Source: Erysipelotrichaceae bacterium
GTDB lineage: Bacteria; Bacillota_I; Bacilli_A; Erysipelotrichales; Erysipelotrichaceae
Direction of reading: 5' to 3'
Length of the DNA: 64,000 nt
Assembly (NCBI GenBank): GCA_012523895.1
Contig: JAAYSZ010000034.1
Location: forward strand, 22,486-86,485
Numbering within the stretch: the stretch's first letter is position 1; each line of letters begins with the position of its first letter. This document shows positions 26,414 through 35,559 of the stretch, piece by piece. A model generated the notes under the pieces. The model was given only the letters and a program-made list of their open reading frames with translations. It searched no databases and had not been told where the DNA came from. The translations under genes were made by a program, and so were the position numbers.

Positions 26414-27781
26414 TTACTCTTCTACTAAAACAGTTAAATCTTCTGCCCATATATATTTAAATACTCTTTTTAATCCAAAAATCAATCTAACTAGCTGTTC
26501 TAATTGAGTAATCAACAATACAATTACAATACTTTCTATTTTAAATACATTTACAGAAATAAATGCTAAAGGTAAACCAACCAACCATTCAATACCAGAA
26601 TCTAAAAACTGTAATACATTTACATCTCCACCAGACCTTAATATTGAAAATATTACAAAATTAAATAATCTCATAGAAACTTTTAACGCAAATACAAATA
26701 ATAATGAAACAGCTAATGAATTAGTTATAGGATCTTTTAAATTAAACATCGCAACTAAAGGTTTTGAAAAAACAATCATACTTATTACTAATATTACTGA
26801 CATCATAAATGACAATCCAAAATGATAGTTACTTTCTTCCTTAGCTTTTTCTATTTTACCTGCACCTAATATATTACCTAATAACGATTGAACCGCACTT
26901 CCATAGCCATATATAGCAGCATTAAATAAATTACTAATCTGAAAACTTACATAATAAGCATCCATAGAAGTTTTTCCTAGTTGTCCAAATGCTTTGATAA
27001 ATAATGTGTTTCCAAATCCAAATAATGCTTCATTAATAACCAAGGGAATAATCTTTTTAGTAATTGTTAATATAAACTTTTTTTCAAAATGAAACATTTC
27101 ATTTATAGGTCCTAAAAATGGTTGTTTAGTATATAAAGCATGTATTAAATAAAAACTATTTGAACAAAGCATTGCAATAACAGTCGCAATAGCTGCACCT
27201 TGTACTCCTAACTTAGGAAAAGGTCCAACTCCATAGATTAATAAATAATTTAAAACTGTATTAATCAACATTGAACTAAAACTTATTTTTAATGTTAAAC
27301 TAGATTGTTTCATACTTCTATAAGTAGCCGCAAAAGCAAAATTAATACCACTAATTATTAAATAAAATTTAGAAATATTTAAATATTTTAAAGCATTTTC
27401 TATAATTATAGAATCATCAATATAAAATTTCATGATTAAAGAACCAAAAAAACTAGCAACTAAAAACCAAAAAAATCCATTTATAAAAGCTAAAACTACA
27501 GATAGACCAAATGTTCTTCTTAAATTTTTATAATCATTAGCACCATAAAATTGAGCGCTAAACATGCTTGTTCCACCAATAATTCCATAATTAATCATTC
27601 CTGATAATATGTCTATTTGAGATGCTGTACCAACAGCACTAACCATCCCAATCCATGAAACCATTATGGTATCAACAATACCCATAGCACCTGCTAAAAC
27701 TTGTTGAAACATTAAAGGAAGTGCCATACTAGCACTTTTTTTATAAAACTTTTTATTTCCTATGTACTTCTTTAAATTCAT
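26414..27781 (-). CDS. MATE family efflux transporter
   Basis: A 455-residue, 12-helix MATE protein: MALPLMFQQVLAGAMGIVDTIMVSWIG, INYGIIGGTSMFSAQFYGA, and in the second half GYGSAVQSLLGNILGAGKIEKAKEE. It begins 8 bases after the aroQ stop with only a weak ribosome site, so it is probably read through from the aro operon. It could export an aromatic product or toxic intermediate, but that is position-based inference. It differs from the MATE proteins at 7513 and 43127. Confidence 0.88.
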   Translation of the reverse strand: MNLKKYIGNKKFYKKSASMALPLMFQQVLAGAMGIVDTIMVSWIGMVSAVGTASQIDILSGMINYGIIGGTSMFSAQFYGANDYKNLRRTFGLSVVLAFINGFFWFLVASFFGSLIMKFYIDDSIIIENALKYLNISKFYLIISGINFAFAATYRSMKQSSLTLKISFSSMLINTVLNYLLIYGVGPFPKLGVQGAAIATVIAMLCSNSFYLIHALYTKQPFLGPINEMFHFEKKFILTITKKIIPLVINEALFGFGNTLFIKAFGQLGKTSMDAYYVSFQISNLFNAAIYGYGSAVQSLLGNILGAGKIEKAKEESNYHFGLSFMMSVILVISMIVFSKPLVAMFNLKDPITNSLAVSLLFVFALKVSMRLFNFVIFSILRSGGDVNVLQFLDSGIEWLVGLPLAFISVNVFKIESIVIVLLITQLEQLVRLIFGLKRVFKYIWAEDLTVLVEE

Positions 27782-27788
27782 GACTCAA

Positions 27789-28223
27789 TTATATACTATT
27801 CTTTAATAAATCTATAGCCATTAGATAACCATCAAATCCATGTCCTTTAATTTGAGAAATACAATAAAGTGAACAATAAGATATTTTCCTAAAATCTTCT
27901 CTTTCATCTATATCAGAAATATGAACCTCAACTACAGGTATTGGAGAGATAGCTTTAATTGCATCAGCTATTGCAACACTTGTATGTGTATATCCAGCAG
28001 GATTAATTATTACACCATCAAAACCTTCAAAATAAGCATCTTGAATCCAAGTAACAATTTCTCCTTCATAATTACTTTGTTTTAAATTAACTTCAATATT
28101 TAATTTCTTACAATACTCAATAATTAATTCTTTTAAGTAATCATAATCCTTTGTTCCATAAATTTCTTTTTCTCTAATTCCTAACATATTTATATTAGGA
28201 CCATTAATAACTAATATTTTCAT
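27789..28223 (-). CDS. aroQ: Type II 3-dehydroquinate dehydratase
   Basis: A 144-residue enzyme with the type II signatures INGPNINMLGIRE (catalytic Arg/Tyr region: YGTKDYDYL), IINPAGYTHTSVAIADAI and VEVHISDI. It dehydrates 3-dehydroquinate to 3-dehydroshikimate, step three of the shikimate pathway, as a dodecamer. It is the last aro gene of the operon, overlapping tyrA by four bases (ATGA). Confidence 0.95.
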   Translation of the reverse strand: MKILVINGPNINMLGIREKEIYGTKDYDYLKELIIEYCKKLNIEVNLKQSNYEGEIVTWIQDAYFEGFDGVIINPAGYTHTSVAIADAIKAISPIPVVEVHISDIDEREDFRKISYCSLYCISQIKGHGFDGYLMAIDLLKNSI

Positions 28224-29071
28224 TTTCTTATATCAAATAACTTTCTTCTTTCAGTAGATTGAACAAACAATCTTTTCATTTCTTCAATATCAGAATTATC
28301 TAATGCCTTTTGAAAATGTAGTATAGCCTCTACAAAATCATCAATTTCTTTTGATAAATTTTCTTTATTCATCATAAATAATTCTGTCCATAAAACATCA
28401 TTTATCTTAGCAATCCTTGTAAGATCTCTAAAACTATCTCCTGTATAATCAACCAAATGAGTATTATCTTTAGAATTCATTAAACTAACCGCAATAACAT
28501 GAGTTAATTGAGAAACAAATCCAACCATCTCATCATGTGTTTCAGGATCTAATTCTACAATAGTATTAAAGTTAAGTATCTTTGCAATATCAGTTGCAAC
28601 TCTTATACCTTCTTCAGTATTGTCCTTTGTAGGTACAATAATATAGTTTGCTGGTTCAAACATGCTAGTATCCGCATATTTAATTCCACTAACTTCTTTT
28701 CCTGCCATAGGATGACTTGCAATAAACTCAACATCATCTCTTAAAATTTCTTTTAAACCTTTTAATACTTCAACTTTAATTCCTGTAACATCAGTAATAA
28801 TAGCTCCTGATTTAAAATATTTTTGATTTTCTTTTACCCAATCTAAAAGTGTTAACGGATATAAAGCAAATATAATAATATCTGCATTTTTAACTAAACT
28901 AGGATCATCCCCACCTTCTACAATCCAATTAAGCTTTTTAGCAAATTCAACAGCCTCTAAATCAATATCAATACCTATCAGTTGATAATTTGCTCTTGCA
29001 AGTCCTTTTGCATAACTGCCACCTAATAAACCTAAACCTACAATCGCAATCTTTTTCGCTTTAGATATCAT
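28220..29071 (-). CDS. tyrA: Prephenate dehydrogenase
   Basis: A 283-residue enzyme with the NAD-binding motif IVGLGLLGGSYAKGL (10-24), DVTGIKVEVL, the ASHPMAGKE block and FVSQLTHVIAVSL. It oxidatively decarboxylates prephenate to 4-hydroxyphenylpyruvate, the tyrosine precursor. There is no fused chorismate mutase or ACT domain. It overlaps aroA upstream (11 bases) and aroQ downstream (4 bases), so translation is coupled. Confidence 0.93.
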   Translation of the reverse strand: MISKAKKIAIVGLGLLGGSYAKGLARANYQLIGIDIDLEAVEFAKKLNWIVEGGDDPSLVKNADIIIFALYPLTLLDWVKENQKYFKSGAIITDVTGIKVEVLKGLKEILRDDVEFIASHPMAGKEVSGIKYADTSMFEPANYIIVPTKDNTEEGIRVATDIAKILNFNTIVELDPETHDEMVGFVSQLTHVIAVSLMNSKDNTHLVDYTGDSFRDLTRIAKINDVLWTELFMMNKENLSKEIDDFVEAILHFQKALDNSDIEEMKRLFVQSTERRKLFDIRK

Positions 29072-30332
29072 ATTCTTCTACCTCTATTCCTAATTTTATT
29101 AAATCTTTGAAAAAATTTGGATAACTTTTTGTGATAGCATGCGCATCTTCTATTACAATTTCATTTTCCGCAATAGTTGCTAAAATGCTAAGAGCCATAA
29201 CAATTCTATGATCATTATGTCCAAAAAGAGTTATTCCTCCTTTTATCTTTGTTTTTCCTTTTATAAATACTTCTGTTTCACTACTTGTAATATTACATCC
29301 AAGTTTTTTTAATTCTGTTTCCATCGCAAGAATTCTATCAGATTCTTTAATTCTTAACCTTCCTGCATTAATAATATGTGTATCACCTTTAGCTTGTGTA
29401 GCCAATGCCATCACAATTGGACCTAAATCAGGACAATCTTTTAAATCAACAATAGTTCCTATTAAATTACTTGGTTTACTAATATAGATATTACCTTCTT
29501 CAATATTTCCATTCATATTTTTAATAATATCAATTATAGCTTTATCACCTTGTTTGCTATTAACATTTAAACCATCAATTTTTACAATACTATTAATTTG
29601 ACCTAAAGCACTAAAGAAACTCATCTGTGAAAAATCACCTTCAATAGTACAATCATTTGATTTATATTTTTGACTACCTTTTATCTTATAAAATAAATTG
29701 TTTTCTTTTTCTAAATCAATATTAAATTTATTTAAAGCATCAACTGTAAGATTTATATAACTTTCTGATTCATAAGGTTCTAATATTGTTAATGTAGAAT
29801 CATTTTCTAATAAAGGTAATGCATATAATAATCCTGTAATAAATTGAGATGAAACACTTCCATCAATAATAAAATTATCACTTTTTAAAGGTCCTTTAAT
29901 ATGTAAACCATCATCTTCATATTTAAATAACAATCCTTGTTTATCAAATATTTCCCTATAAACATTTAATGGTCTTTCCATTAATCTTTTACTACCCGTA
30001 AATATTACTTCTTTATTTGTTAATGCAAATATTGGAATAAGAAATCTTAAAGTGCTTCCTGATTCATTACAATCAATAATTTCTTTATCATTTATATCTA
30101 ATAAATTTATCCCTTCAACTGTTAAACTATCATCTTTTAAGGTTATCTTAGCACCTAATTTTTCCATACAATTGATAGTTGCAATAATATCATTTGAATA
30201 ATTTACATTAGATATATTACTAACTCCTTCACTTAAACTAGCTCCAATTATTACTCTATGAGCAATTGATTTACTAGAAGGAATATTAATAATATTTTCA
30301 TTATTTTTTCCTGGTTTTATCTTAACTTTCAT
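29061..30332 (-). CDS. aroA: 3-phosphoshikimate 1-carboxyvinyltransferase (EPSP synthase)
   Basis: A 423-residue enzyme: PSSKSIAHRVIIGASLSEG (shikimate-3-phosphate site), NESGSTLRFLIP, SGSKRLMERPL, SSQFITGLLYALPL, GDFSQMSFF, RIKESDRI and FGHNDHRIVMALSI. It joins PEP to shikimate-3-phosphate. The motif set is class II-like (NESGSTLRF rather than the class I NAGTAMRP). I use ATG 30332; the frame is also open to a TTG at 30347. Either way it overlaps aroF, so translation is coupled. Confidence 0.93.
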   Translation of the reverse strand: MKVKIKPGKNNENIINIPSSKSIAHRVIIGASLSEGVSNISNVNYSNDIIATINCMEKLGAKITLKDDSLTVEGINLLDINDKEIIDCNESGSTLRFLIPIFALTNKEVIFTGSKRLMERPLNVYREIFDKQGLLFKYEDDGLHIKGPLKSDNFIIDGSVSSQFITGLLYALPLLENDSTLTILEPYESESYINLTVDALNKFNIDLEKENNLFYKIKGSQKYKSNDCTIEGDFSQMSFFSALGQINSIVKIDGLNVNSKQGDKAIIDIIKNMNGNIEEGNIYISKPSNLIGTIVDLKDCPDLGPIVMALATQAKGDTHIINAGRLRIKESDRILAMETELKKLGCNITSSETEVFIKGKTKIKGGITLFGHNDHRIVMALSILATIAENEIVIEDAHAITKSYPNFFKDLIKLGIEVEEYDI

Positions 30333-31347
30333 AGATTTCTCTACCAACTGCTTTAGCTACTTTTTTTGCTTTTTCAACTAAACACTTAAATTTCTCTGGT
30401 TTTAATGATTGAGCACCATCACTCCAAGCACATTCTGGATTATCATGTACTTCAATAAGTAGTCCATCAGCTCCAGCTGCAATAGCACCAAGTGAACTTG
30501 CTTCTACAAGTTTCCAATCACCTGTTGCATGAGATGGATCTATTATTATAGGCAAATGTGTTTTTTCTTTAATAATAGGAATTACTGCAAGATCTAATGT
30601 GTTTCTTGTATAATTTTCAAATGTTCTAATTCCTCTTTCACAAAGAATAACATTTGGATTCCCTGATGCCATTATATATTCAGCACTCATTATCCATTCT
30701 TCAATAGTAGCGCTTAGCCCTCTTTTTAATAAGATAGGTTTATTAATTTTCCCAACAGCTTTTAATAAATCAAAATTTTGCATGTTTCTAGCTCCAATTT
30801 GAACTAAATCAACATGTTCAATAAACTCATCAATCTTATCAGCACTCATTAGTTCACTTACAATTGGTAAACCAGTAATTTCTCTAGCTTCTACTAAATC
30901 CATTATTCCTTCATATCCTAATCCTTGAAATGCATAAGGAGATGTTCTTGGTTTGTATGCTCCGCCTCTTAACATACTTCCCCCAGCTTCTTTAACTGCC
31001 TTTGCAATATTTATAATTTCTTCTTTTCCTTCAACAGAACAAGGTCCACCAATCATTACAATTGGATTATCTCCACCAACCTTAATACCACCAACATCTA
31101 CTATAGAATCATTTGGATGAAACATTCTATTAACTAACTTATAAGGTGCTGCTATTCTATTAACATTTTCTACCCATGGATTTGCCTTTATTCTTCTATC
31201 ATCTATCTTTGCAGTGTCTCCTACTAAACCAAAGACATTAAAATTATCTCCATGAATAATGTTTACTTGTAAACCTTCTTTTTCAAATTGGTTTATCAGC
31301 GAGTCTATTTCGCTTTGTGGTGCATCTTTCCTTAATGTGATAATCAT
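30322..31347 (-). CDS. aroF: 3-deoxy-7-phosphoheptulonate (DAHP) synthase, type I-beta
   Basis: A 341-residue enzyme. Residues 1-75 form the ferredoxin-like regulatory domain found in Thermotoga/Bacillus-type enzymes (MIITLRKDAPQSEIDSLINQ). The barrel follows with IGGPCSVEGKEEI, RGGAYKPRTSPYAFQGLG, LLKRGLSATIEEW, CERGIRTFE and IIDPSHATGD. It condenses PEP and erythrose-4-phosphate, the first shikimate step and the usual feedback point. There is no fused chorismate mutase. It overlaps the aroE-aroK gene by four bases. Confidence 0.95.
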   Translation of the reverse strand: MIITLRKDAPQSEIDSLINQFEKEGLQVNIIHGDNFNVFGLVGDTAKIDDRRIKANPWVENVNRIAAPYKLVNRMFHPNDSIVDVGGIKVGGDNPIVMIGGPCSVEGKEEIINIAKAVKEAGGSMLRGGAYKPRTSPYAFQGLGYEGIMDLVEAREITGLPIVSELMSADKIDEFIEHVDLVQIGARNMQNFDLLKAVGKINKPILLKRGLSATIEEWIMSAEYIMASGNPNVILCERGIRTFENYTRNTLDLAVIPIIKEKTHLPIIIDPSHATGDWKLVEASSLGAIAAGADGLLIEVHDNPECAWSDGAQSLKPEKFKCLVEKAKKVAKAVGREIYES

Positions 31348-32576
31348 AAATTTATCTCCATTTCAATTTGTTTAATTGCATCAATTGCATCTTTATTATT
31401 TTCTATAATATAATCACTATATTTTTTATATAAAGGTAATCTTTCTTTATACAGCCTTATTAAATCATCCTTATTTTGAGTAAGTGGTCTTTTATCATTA
31501 AGATAAATATTTTCTATATCCCTATCTAAATAAATAATTACTCCATTTTTTCTTAAATAATTAATATTTTCAATATCTTTTATAATCCCACCGCCACAAG
31601 ATATTATACAGCTACTTTTATCTTGTAATGATTTAATAACATTTTTCTCAATTTCTCTAAATTTTTCTTCTCCATATAATTTAAAGATATCTTTTATTTC
31701 CATATTTGTTTCTTTTTCAATTAATTCATCAGTATCCTTAAATTCCATATTCAATTTTGTCGATAACATTTTACCTATTGTACTTTTACCAGAACCTGGC
31801 ATTCCTATAAGTACAATATTTCTTTTATCATTAACAATTTTATTGATTACTTCTTTGATTTTATAATCTTCAATCTTTATATCATCAAAGAATTCTACAG
31901 CTTTAACTCCTTGAGCTACAAGCATATCAATTCCACCTACAGCTTTAATATTATGGTTTATTGCATCAACCAATAATTTTGTTCTAAAAGGATTATATAT
32001 AATATCAACTACTACTTCTAAACCCTTAAACTTACTTATATCAATTACACTTTCATCCATATTAGGATACATACCAACCGGTGTTGTGTTGATAATACAA
32101 TTTATATTTGATAAGTTATATAAATCTTCATAAGAAATTGTATTTTCCTTATTACTTGAACTAACTAAATAAATATTTTTAGTTTTAAATGTTTCTACAA
32201 CACTTTTAACTGCTTTACTAGATCCTCCACTTCCAAGTATTGCAACATTTTTATTATCTAAATTTATATCATTATTTTTTAATAACCACATAAATCCATC
32301 ATAATCACTATTGTGACCTATAAGCTTACCATTAAAATTTTTAATACAGTTTATAGCTTTAATTTTTTTAGCTGCTTCACTTAACTCATCTAAATATGGA
32401 ATAACTTTTTCTTTATAAGGTATTGTTACATTTAAAGAATCAAAGTTTTTTTCTTTTAATAACTTAATCATTTCTTCTTTTGTTAAGTCATATAACTTAT
32501 ATTCTTTATCAATAATGCTTTTATGGATAATTGGAGAATAGCTATGTCCTAAAGGATGTCCTATTAATCCTCGCAT
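31344..32576 (-). CDS. Fused shikimate dehydrogenase - shikimate kinase (AroE-AroK)
   Basis: A 410-residue bifunctional protein. Residues 1-245 are shikimate dehydrogenase: GHPLGHSYSP, NVTIPYK (Lys55), GHNSDYDGF (Asp91), the NADP loop LGSGGSSKAV and the C-terminal VGGIDMLVAQG. Residues about 252-410 are shikimate kinase: Walker A GMPGSGKST (258-266), FKDTDELIE, EKFREIE, SCGGGII and KRPL. It catalyses two consecutive steps, dehydroshikimate to shikimate to shikimate-3-phosphate, in one chain. The linker is short. No separate aroE or aroK is seen. Confidence 0.93.
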   Translation of the reverse strand: MRGLIGHPLGHSYSPIIHKSIIDKEYKLYDLTKEEMIKLLKEKNFDSLNVTIPYKEKVIPYLDELSEAAKKIKAINCIKNFNGKLIGHNSDYDGFMWLLKNNDINLDNKNVAILGSGGSSKAVKSVVETFKTKNIYLVSSSNKENTISYEDLYNLSNINCIINTTPVGMYPNMDESVIDISKFKGLEVVVDIIYNPFRTKLLVDAINHNIKAVGGIDMLVAQGVKAVEFFDDIKIEDYKIKEVINKIVNDKRNIVLIGMPGSGKSTIGKMLSTKLNMEFKDTDELIEKETNMEIKDIFKLYGEEKFREIEKNVIKSLQDKSSCIISCGGGIIKDIENINYLRKNGVIIYLDRDIENIYLNDKRPLTQNKDDLIRLYKERLPLYKKYSDYIIENNKDAIDAIKQIEMEINL

Positions 32577-33673
32577 AATATCTTACTCCAATCTTGACCA
32601 TATCTTGTAACTAATAAATCCATTAATACTATTGCAATCATACTATCAACAACAACCCTTGCTCTATGTATAATTGCAGGATCATGTCTTCCAGTTATTT
32701 CTAAGGTAGTATTTTCCATACTTTCCATATTGATACTGTTTTGACTTTGTGCTATTGAAGAAGTTGGTTTAACAACTGATTTTATTACAAGTGGCATTCC
32801 ATTTGTAATTCCACCATTTATTCCACCATTTCTATTTGTAGTAGTAACTACTTTATTATCAACTACTCTAAATTCATCATTAGCATTAGAACCTTTTAAA
32901 TTTGCAAAGTTAAATCCTTCTCCAAATTCAACTCCTTTTATAGCTCCTATACCAAATAAAGCTTTTGATATCATTCCTTCAACACTGTTAAACAGTGGGT
33001 CTCCTAAGCCTGCAGGAAGGTTTAATACAACTGTTTCTAATATTCCTCCTAATGAATCAAGATTAAGTCTAGCATTGTCAATTTCTTCTTTCATTTTCTT
33101 TTCAATTTTTTCATTTAATACCGCAAAATCCTTATTATTTAATATTTCAAATTGCTTCATTATGTTATCTTTGTCAAACTCATCATCTTCAAATTTATAA
33201 AGTTTTTTAATATGAGTTGCAATATGTATATCTTTTTCTTTTAAAGCTAATGTACATATTGCTCCAATTGCAACTATTGCGGCAGTTAATCTTCCGCTAA
33301 AATGTCCTCCACCTCTATAATCTTGATATGAATAATATTTTATTTTAGCACTATAATCCGCATGTCCAGGTCTAGGAACATCTTTAATCTTACTGTAATC
33401 TTTTGATCTAGTATCCTTGTTTTTAATGATTATTGTTAAAGGTGTACCTGTTGTATATCCATTAAATACACCACTAACAATATTAGGAATATCTTCTTCT
33501 TGTCTTAAAGTTGATATTAAGCCCTTTGCTCTTCTTTTACTCATTTGATTTTCAATGAAGTCTTCATCAATTTTAATACCTGAAGGTAATCCATCTATTG
33601 TAGCTCCAATTAATGAACCATGGGATTCACCAAACAAAGTAAATGTTACATTATTTCCAATTGTGTTTTTCAT
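32564..33673 (-). CDS. aroC: Chorismate synthase
   Basis: A 369-residue FMN enzyme with the signatures TLFGESHGSLIGATIDGLPSGI, RPGHADYSAKIKY, YRGGGHFSGRLTA and GRHDPAIIHRARVV. It forms chorismate from EPSP using reduced FMN. Length is typical. Its ATG overlaps the aroB stop (ATGA), and its 3' end overlaps the aroE-aroK start by 13 bases. Confidence 0.96.
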   Translation of the reverse strand: MKNTIGNNVTFTLFGESHGSLIGATIDGLPSGIKIDEDFIENQMSKRRAKGLISTLRQEEDIPNIVSGVFNGYTTGTPLTIIIKNKDTRSKDYSKIKDVPRPGHADYSAKIKYYSYQDYRGGGHFSGRLTAAIVAIGAICTLALKEKDIHIATHIKKLYKFEDDEFDKDNIMKQFEILNNKDFAVLNEKIEKKMKEEIDNARLNLDSLGGILETVVLNLPAGLGDPLFNSVEGMISKALFGIGAIKGVEFGEGFNFANLKGSNANDEFRVVDNKVVTTTNRNGGINGGITNGMPLVIKSVVKPTSSIAQSQNSINMESMENTTLEITGRHDPAIIHRARVVVDSMIAIVLMDLLVTRYGQDWSKILCED

Positions 33674-34671
33674 ATAATCAATTCCTTTAACTCTTCTAGA
33701 GATATATCTTTTAACTCTGCTTTACCTATTTCATTTACTTCTACAATTGTAATACTATTTTTATTTGTTTTTTTATCTTTTAAAGCATATTCATAAACTT
33801 TATCAGGACTTGCATCATTTTCTATTGGTAAATTTAGCTTTAATAGAATCTTTTTTAATCTTTCTTTAATATCTTCATTTTTTAAGATTTTCATCATTCC
33901 CATTCCAACACATTCACCATGATAATAATCTTTTAATCCATAATAACTTTCATATGCATGACCTATAGTATGTCCAAAGTTTAATATTTTCCTTAAACCC
34001 ATTTCCTTTTCGTCTTTTTCTACTACATCTTTTTTTACTAGAAGTGATCTATAAATTATTTCATCTATATTATCTTTAATATTTCCTTGTTCAAATAATT
34101 CAAATGATTTAGGATCTCTTATTAATCCATGTTTTATAGCTTCCACAAGGCCTTCATTATAGTGTCTTTCACTTAGTGTATCTAATACATTTAAATCAAT
34201 TATTACTTTTTTAGGTTGCCAGAAAGATCCTACACTATTTTTATAATCATTAATGTTTATCGCAACTTTTCCTCCAATACTACTATCTATTTGAGATAAA
34301 GTTGTAGTTGGAATATTTACAAAGTCAATTCCTCTCATATAAGTTGAAGCCACAAAACCTGCTAAATCACCAACAACCCCTCCACCTAATGCTATAACTA
34401 AATCATTTCTATTAAAGTTATTATTAAGCATTTCTTTTAAACAATATTCATATGTTTTAATACTTTTTGATGATTCTCCTTGTTTAACAATAACTTCATT
34501 AGATAACTTGCATTGTGATTTTACTGTTTCTAAATATTTTTTAGGAACACCTTCATCTGTAATAATCATTACTTTTCTATTAAAATCACAATATTTTTTT
34601 ATATCGTTTAAAGAGCCTCTTTTTAAAATAATTTGATATGTTCCTTGACTACTATTAACATCTATAATCAT
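33670..34671 (-). CDS. aroB: 3-dehydroquinate synthase
   Basis: A 333-residue enzyme: IITDEGVPKKYL, LVIALGGGVVGDLAGFVASTYMRGIDFVNIPTT, SQIDSSIGGKVAINI, EAIKHGLI and GHTIGHAYES (zinc ligands). It cyclises DAHP to 3-dehydroquinate with bound NAD and metal. It is the first enzyme gene of the aro operon and has a strong AGGAGG ribosome site. A leader-peptide attenuator ends 17 bases upstream of its start. Confidence 0.95.
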   Translation of the reverse strand: MIIDVNSSQGTYQIILKRGSLNDIKKYCDFNRKVMIITDEGVPKKYLETVKSQCKLSNEVIVKQGESSKSIKTYEYCLKEMLNNNFNRNDLVIALGGGVVGDLAGFVASTYMRGIDFVNIPTTTLSQIDSSIGGKVAININDYKNSVGSFWQPKKVIIDLNVLDTLSERHYNEGLVEAIKHGLIRDPKSFELFEQGNIKDNIDEIIYRSLLVKKDVVEKDEKEMGLRKILNFGHTIGHAYESYYGLKDYYHGECVGMGMMKILKNEDIKERLKKILLKLNLPIENDASPDKVYEYALKDKKTNKNSITIVEVNEIGKAELKDISLEELKELII

Positions 34672-34687
34672 AAATCCTCCTAATTAA

Positions 34688-34719
34688 ATAAAAAACCATA
34701 TGGCAATAATCCATATGGT
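34688..34719 (-). terminator. Intrinsic terminator (attenuator) immediately before aroB
   Basis: On the minus strand ACCATATGG, loop ATTATTG, CCATATGGT (perfect 9 bp) followed by TTTTT. It sits between a promoter and aroB with no other gene to terminate, so it should regulate read-through. Part of its loop and 3' arm (TATTGCC) is complementary to an upstream GGCAATA (34757-34751), giving a possible antiterminator pairing. Confidence 0.85.
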
Positions 34720-34739
34720 ATAAAGTATAAACTCAACTT

Positions 34740-34796
34740 TTACTAATAGATATTGCCTACAAGTCAAAACGGGCAATTATCTACTAATATGCCCTA
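34740..34796 (-). promoter_or_regulatory. Competing stem-loops of the aro leader RNA
   Basis: Just after the leader stop, minus-strand GGGCA (34794-34790) can pair with TGCCC (34775-34771). Alternatively TAGTAGATAATTGCC (34786-34772) can pair with GGCAATATCTATTA (34757-34744) over about 14 bp with one bulged A. The second choice sequesters GGCAATA, which otherwise can pair with TATTGCC in the terminator. Ribosome position on the leader peptide would select between them. Pairings were found by eye and not energy-scored. Confidence 0.6.
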
Positions 34797-34844
34797 TTAT
34801 CTAAAATAAAAGTAAAAATAAGTAACGTTAGTATGTTTTATCAT
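34797..34844 (-). CDS. Leader peptide of the aro operon (Tyr/Phe-sensing)
   Basis: A 15-codon ORF: MIKHTNVTYFYFYFR. It has a good AGAGG ribosome site six bases before the ATG and six consecutive Tyr/Phe codons (TAT TTT TAC TTT TAT TTT) just before the end. It lies between a sigma-A-type promoter and the terminator that precedes aroB. Tyr and Phe are the end products of the pathway encoded downstream, with both tyrA and pheA nearby, so stalling on these codons is a coherent control signal. It is too short for normal ORF calling. No experimental support is available to me. Confidence 0.8.
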   Translation of the reverse strand: MIKHTNVTYFYFYFR

Positions 34845-34862
34845 CTTCTACCTCTTGAAATA

Positions 34863-34891
34863 ATCTTAACCTAGATAAAAAATATTGTAAA
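34863..34891 (-). promoter_or_regulatory. Promoter of the aro operon leader
   Basis: Minus strand TTTACA (-35, 34891-34886), 17-base spacer, TAAGAT (-10, 34868-34863). The start site would fall about 10-12 bases before the leader peptide ribosome site. Confidence 0.6.
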
Positions 34892-34941
34892 GTAAATTGT
34901 TTCAGAAAATAATGAAAACATTTTACAAAAATATATTTTTA

Positions 34942-35559
34942 TTAATACTCTTCTATGTGTTTATTTAATAAATTACCAAATAATGATATAGCTTTACCTA
35001 TTAATATTGCATATATTAAAGTTCCTATACCTACTCCAAATATTCGCTTTAATACTATAAATGAAACAATTACAGAAACCACTACACAACTAATATCAAA
35101 TCCAATTTTCACTTTTCCAAATTCAGAATTAAGTTTTTTAGCAACTTCATTTGTCGCTCCATTAGCTGGATCCATTATTAAATTCATTCTTACACATAAA
35201 TATGATCCTAGTGCAATTCCTACAACACCTAAAAATAAACAAATCCATTTTTTAATTATTGTATCAACAGGAAAATTAAAAACCACAAATATAATATCTA
35301 CTAATTTCCCAAATACAAAAGAAAACGGTAATTGCATTAATAGTTTTACATCTATTTTTTTCATTAAAACAGCTTGTAATATTATAAATACAATATAAGT
35401 ATATATTGTTGCATTTCCAAAACTAGTATTCATTATTTCACTAATTACTAAAATAGGCATATTGATTGGTGCAGTTCCTAAATCTGCAATAACAGAGAAA
35501 ACTACTCCTATCGCTAAAATAATTGTTCCTATTGAATAAATCGTAATTCTCTTTGTCAT
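34942..35559 (-). CDS. YczE/YitT-like integral membrane protein
   Basis: A 205-residue protein with about five to six membrane helices (VFSVIADLGTAPINMPILVIS, NFPVDTIIKKWICLFLGVVGIALGSYLCVRMNLIMDPANGATNEVA, GIGTLIYAILIGKAISLF). This is the YczE/YyaS-type arrangement, a conserved family with no firm function. It overlaps the pheA stop by four bases and so is co-expressed with pheA. A role in aromatic amino acid or precursor transport is a guess from position. The aro promoter lies just downstream. Confidence 0.8.
   Translation of the reverse strand: MTKRITIYSIGTIILAIGVVFSVIADLGTAPINMPILVISEIMNTSFGNATIYTYIVFIILQAVLMKKIDVKLLMQLPFSFVFGKLVDIIFVVFNFPVDTIIKKWICLFLGVVGIALGSYLCVRMNLIMDPANGATNEVAKKLNSEFGKVKIGFDISCVVVSVIVSFIVLKRIFGVGIGTLIYAILIGKAISLFGNLLNKHIEEY

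Noticed and set aside
34680..34900. T-box riboswitch upstream of aroB
   Set aside because: No T-box core sequence or specifier-loop architecture could be found; a leader peptide with Tyr/Phe codons explains the terminator better.
34955..35398. 147-codon plus-strand ORF opposite the YczE-like gene
   Set aside because: Composition mirrors the membrane protein on the other strand, no start signal, no family features.
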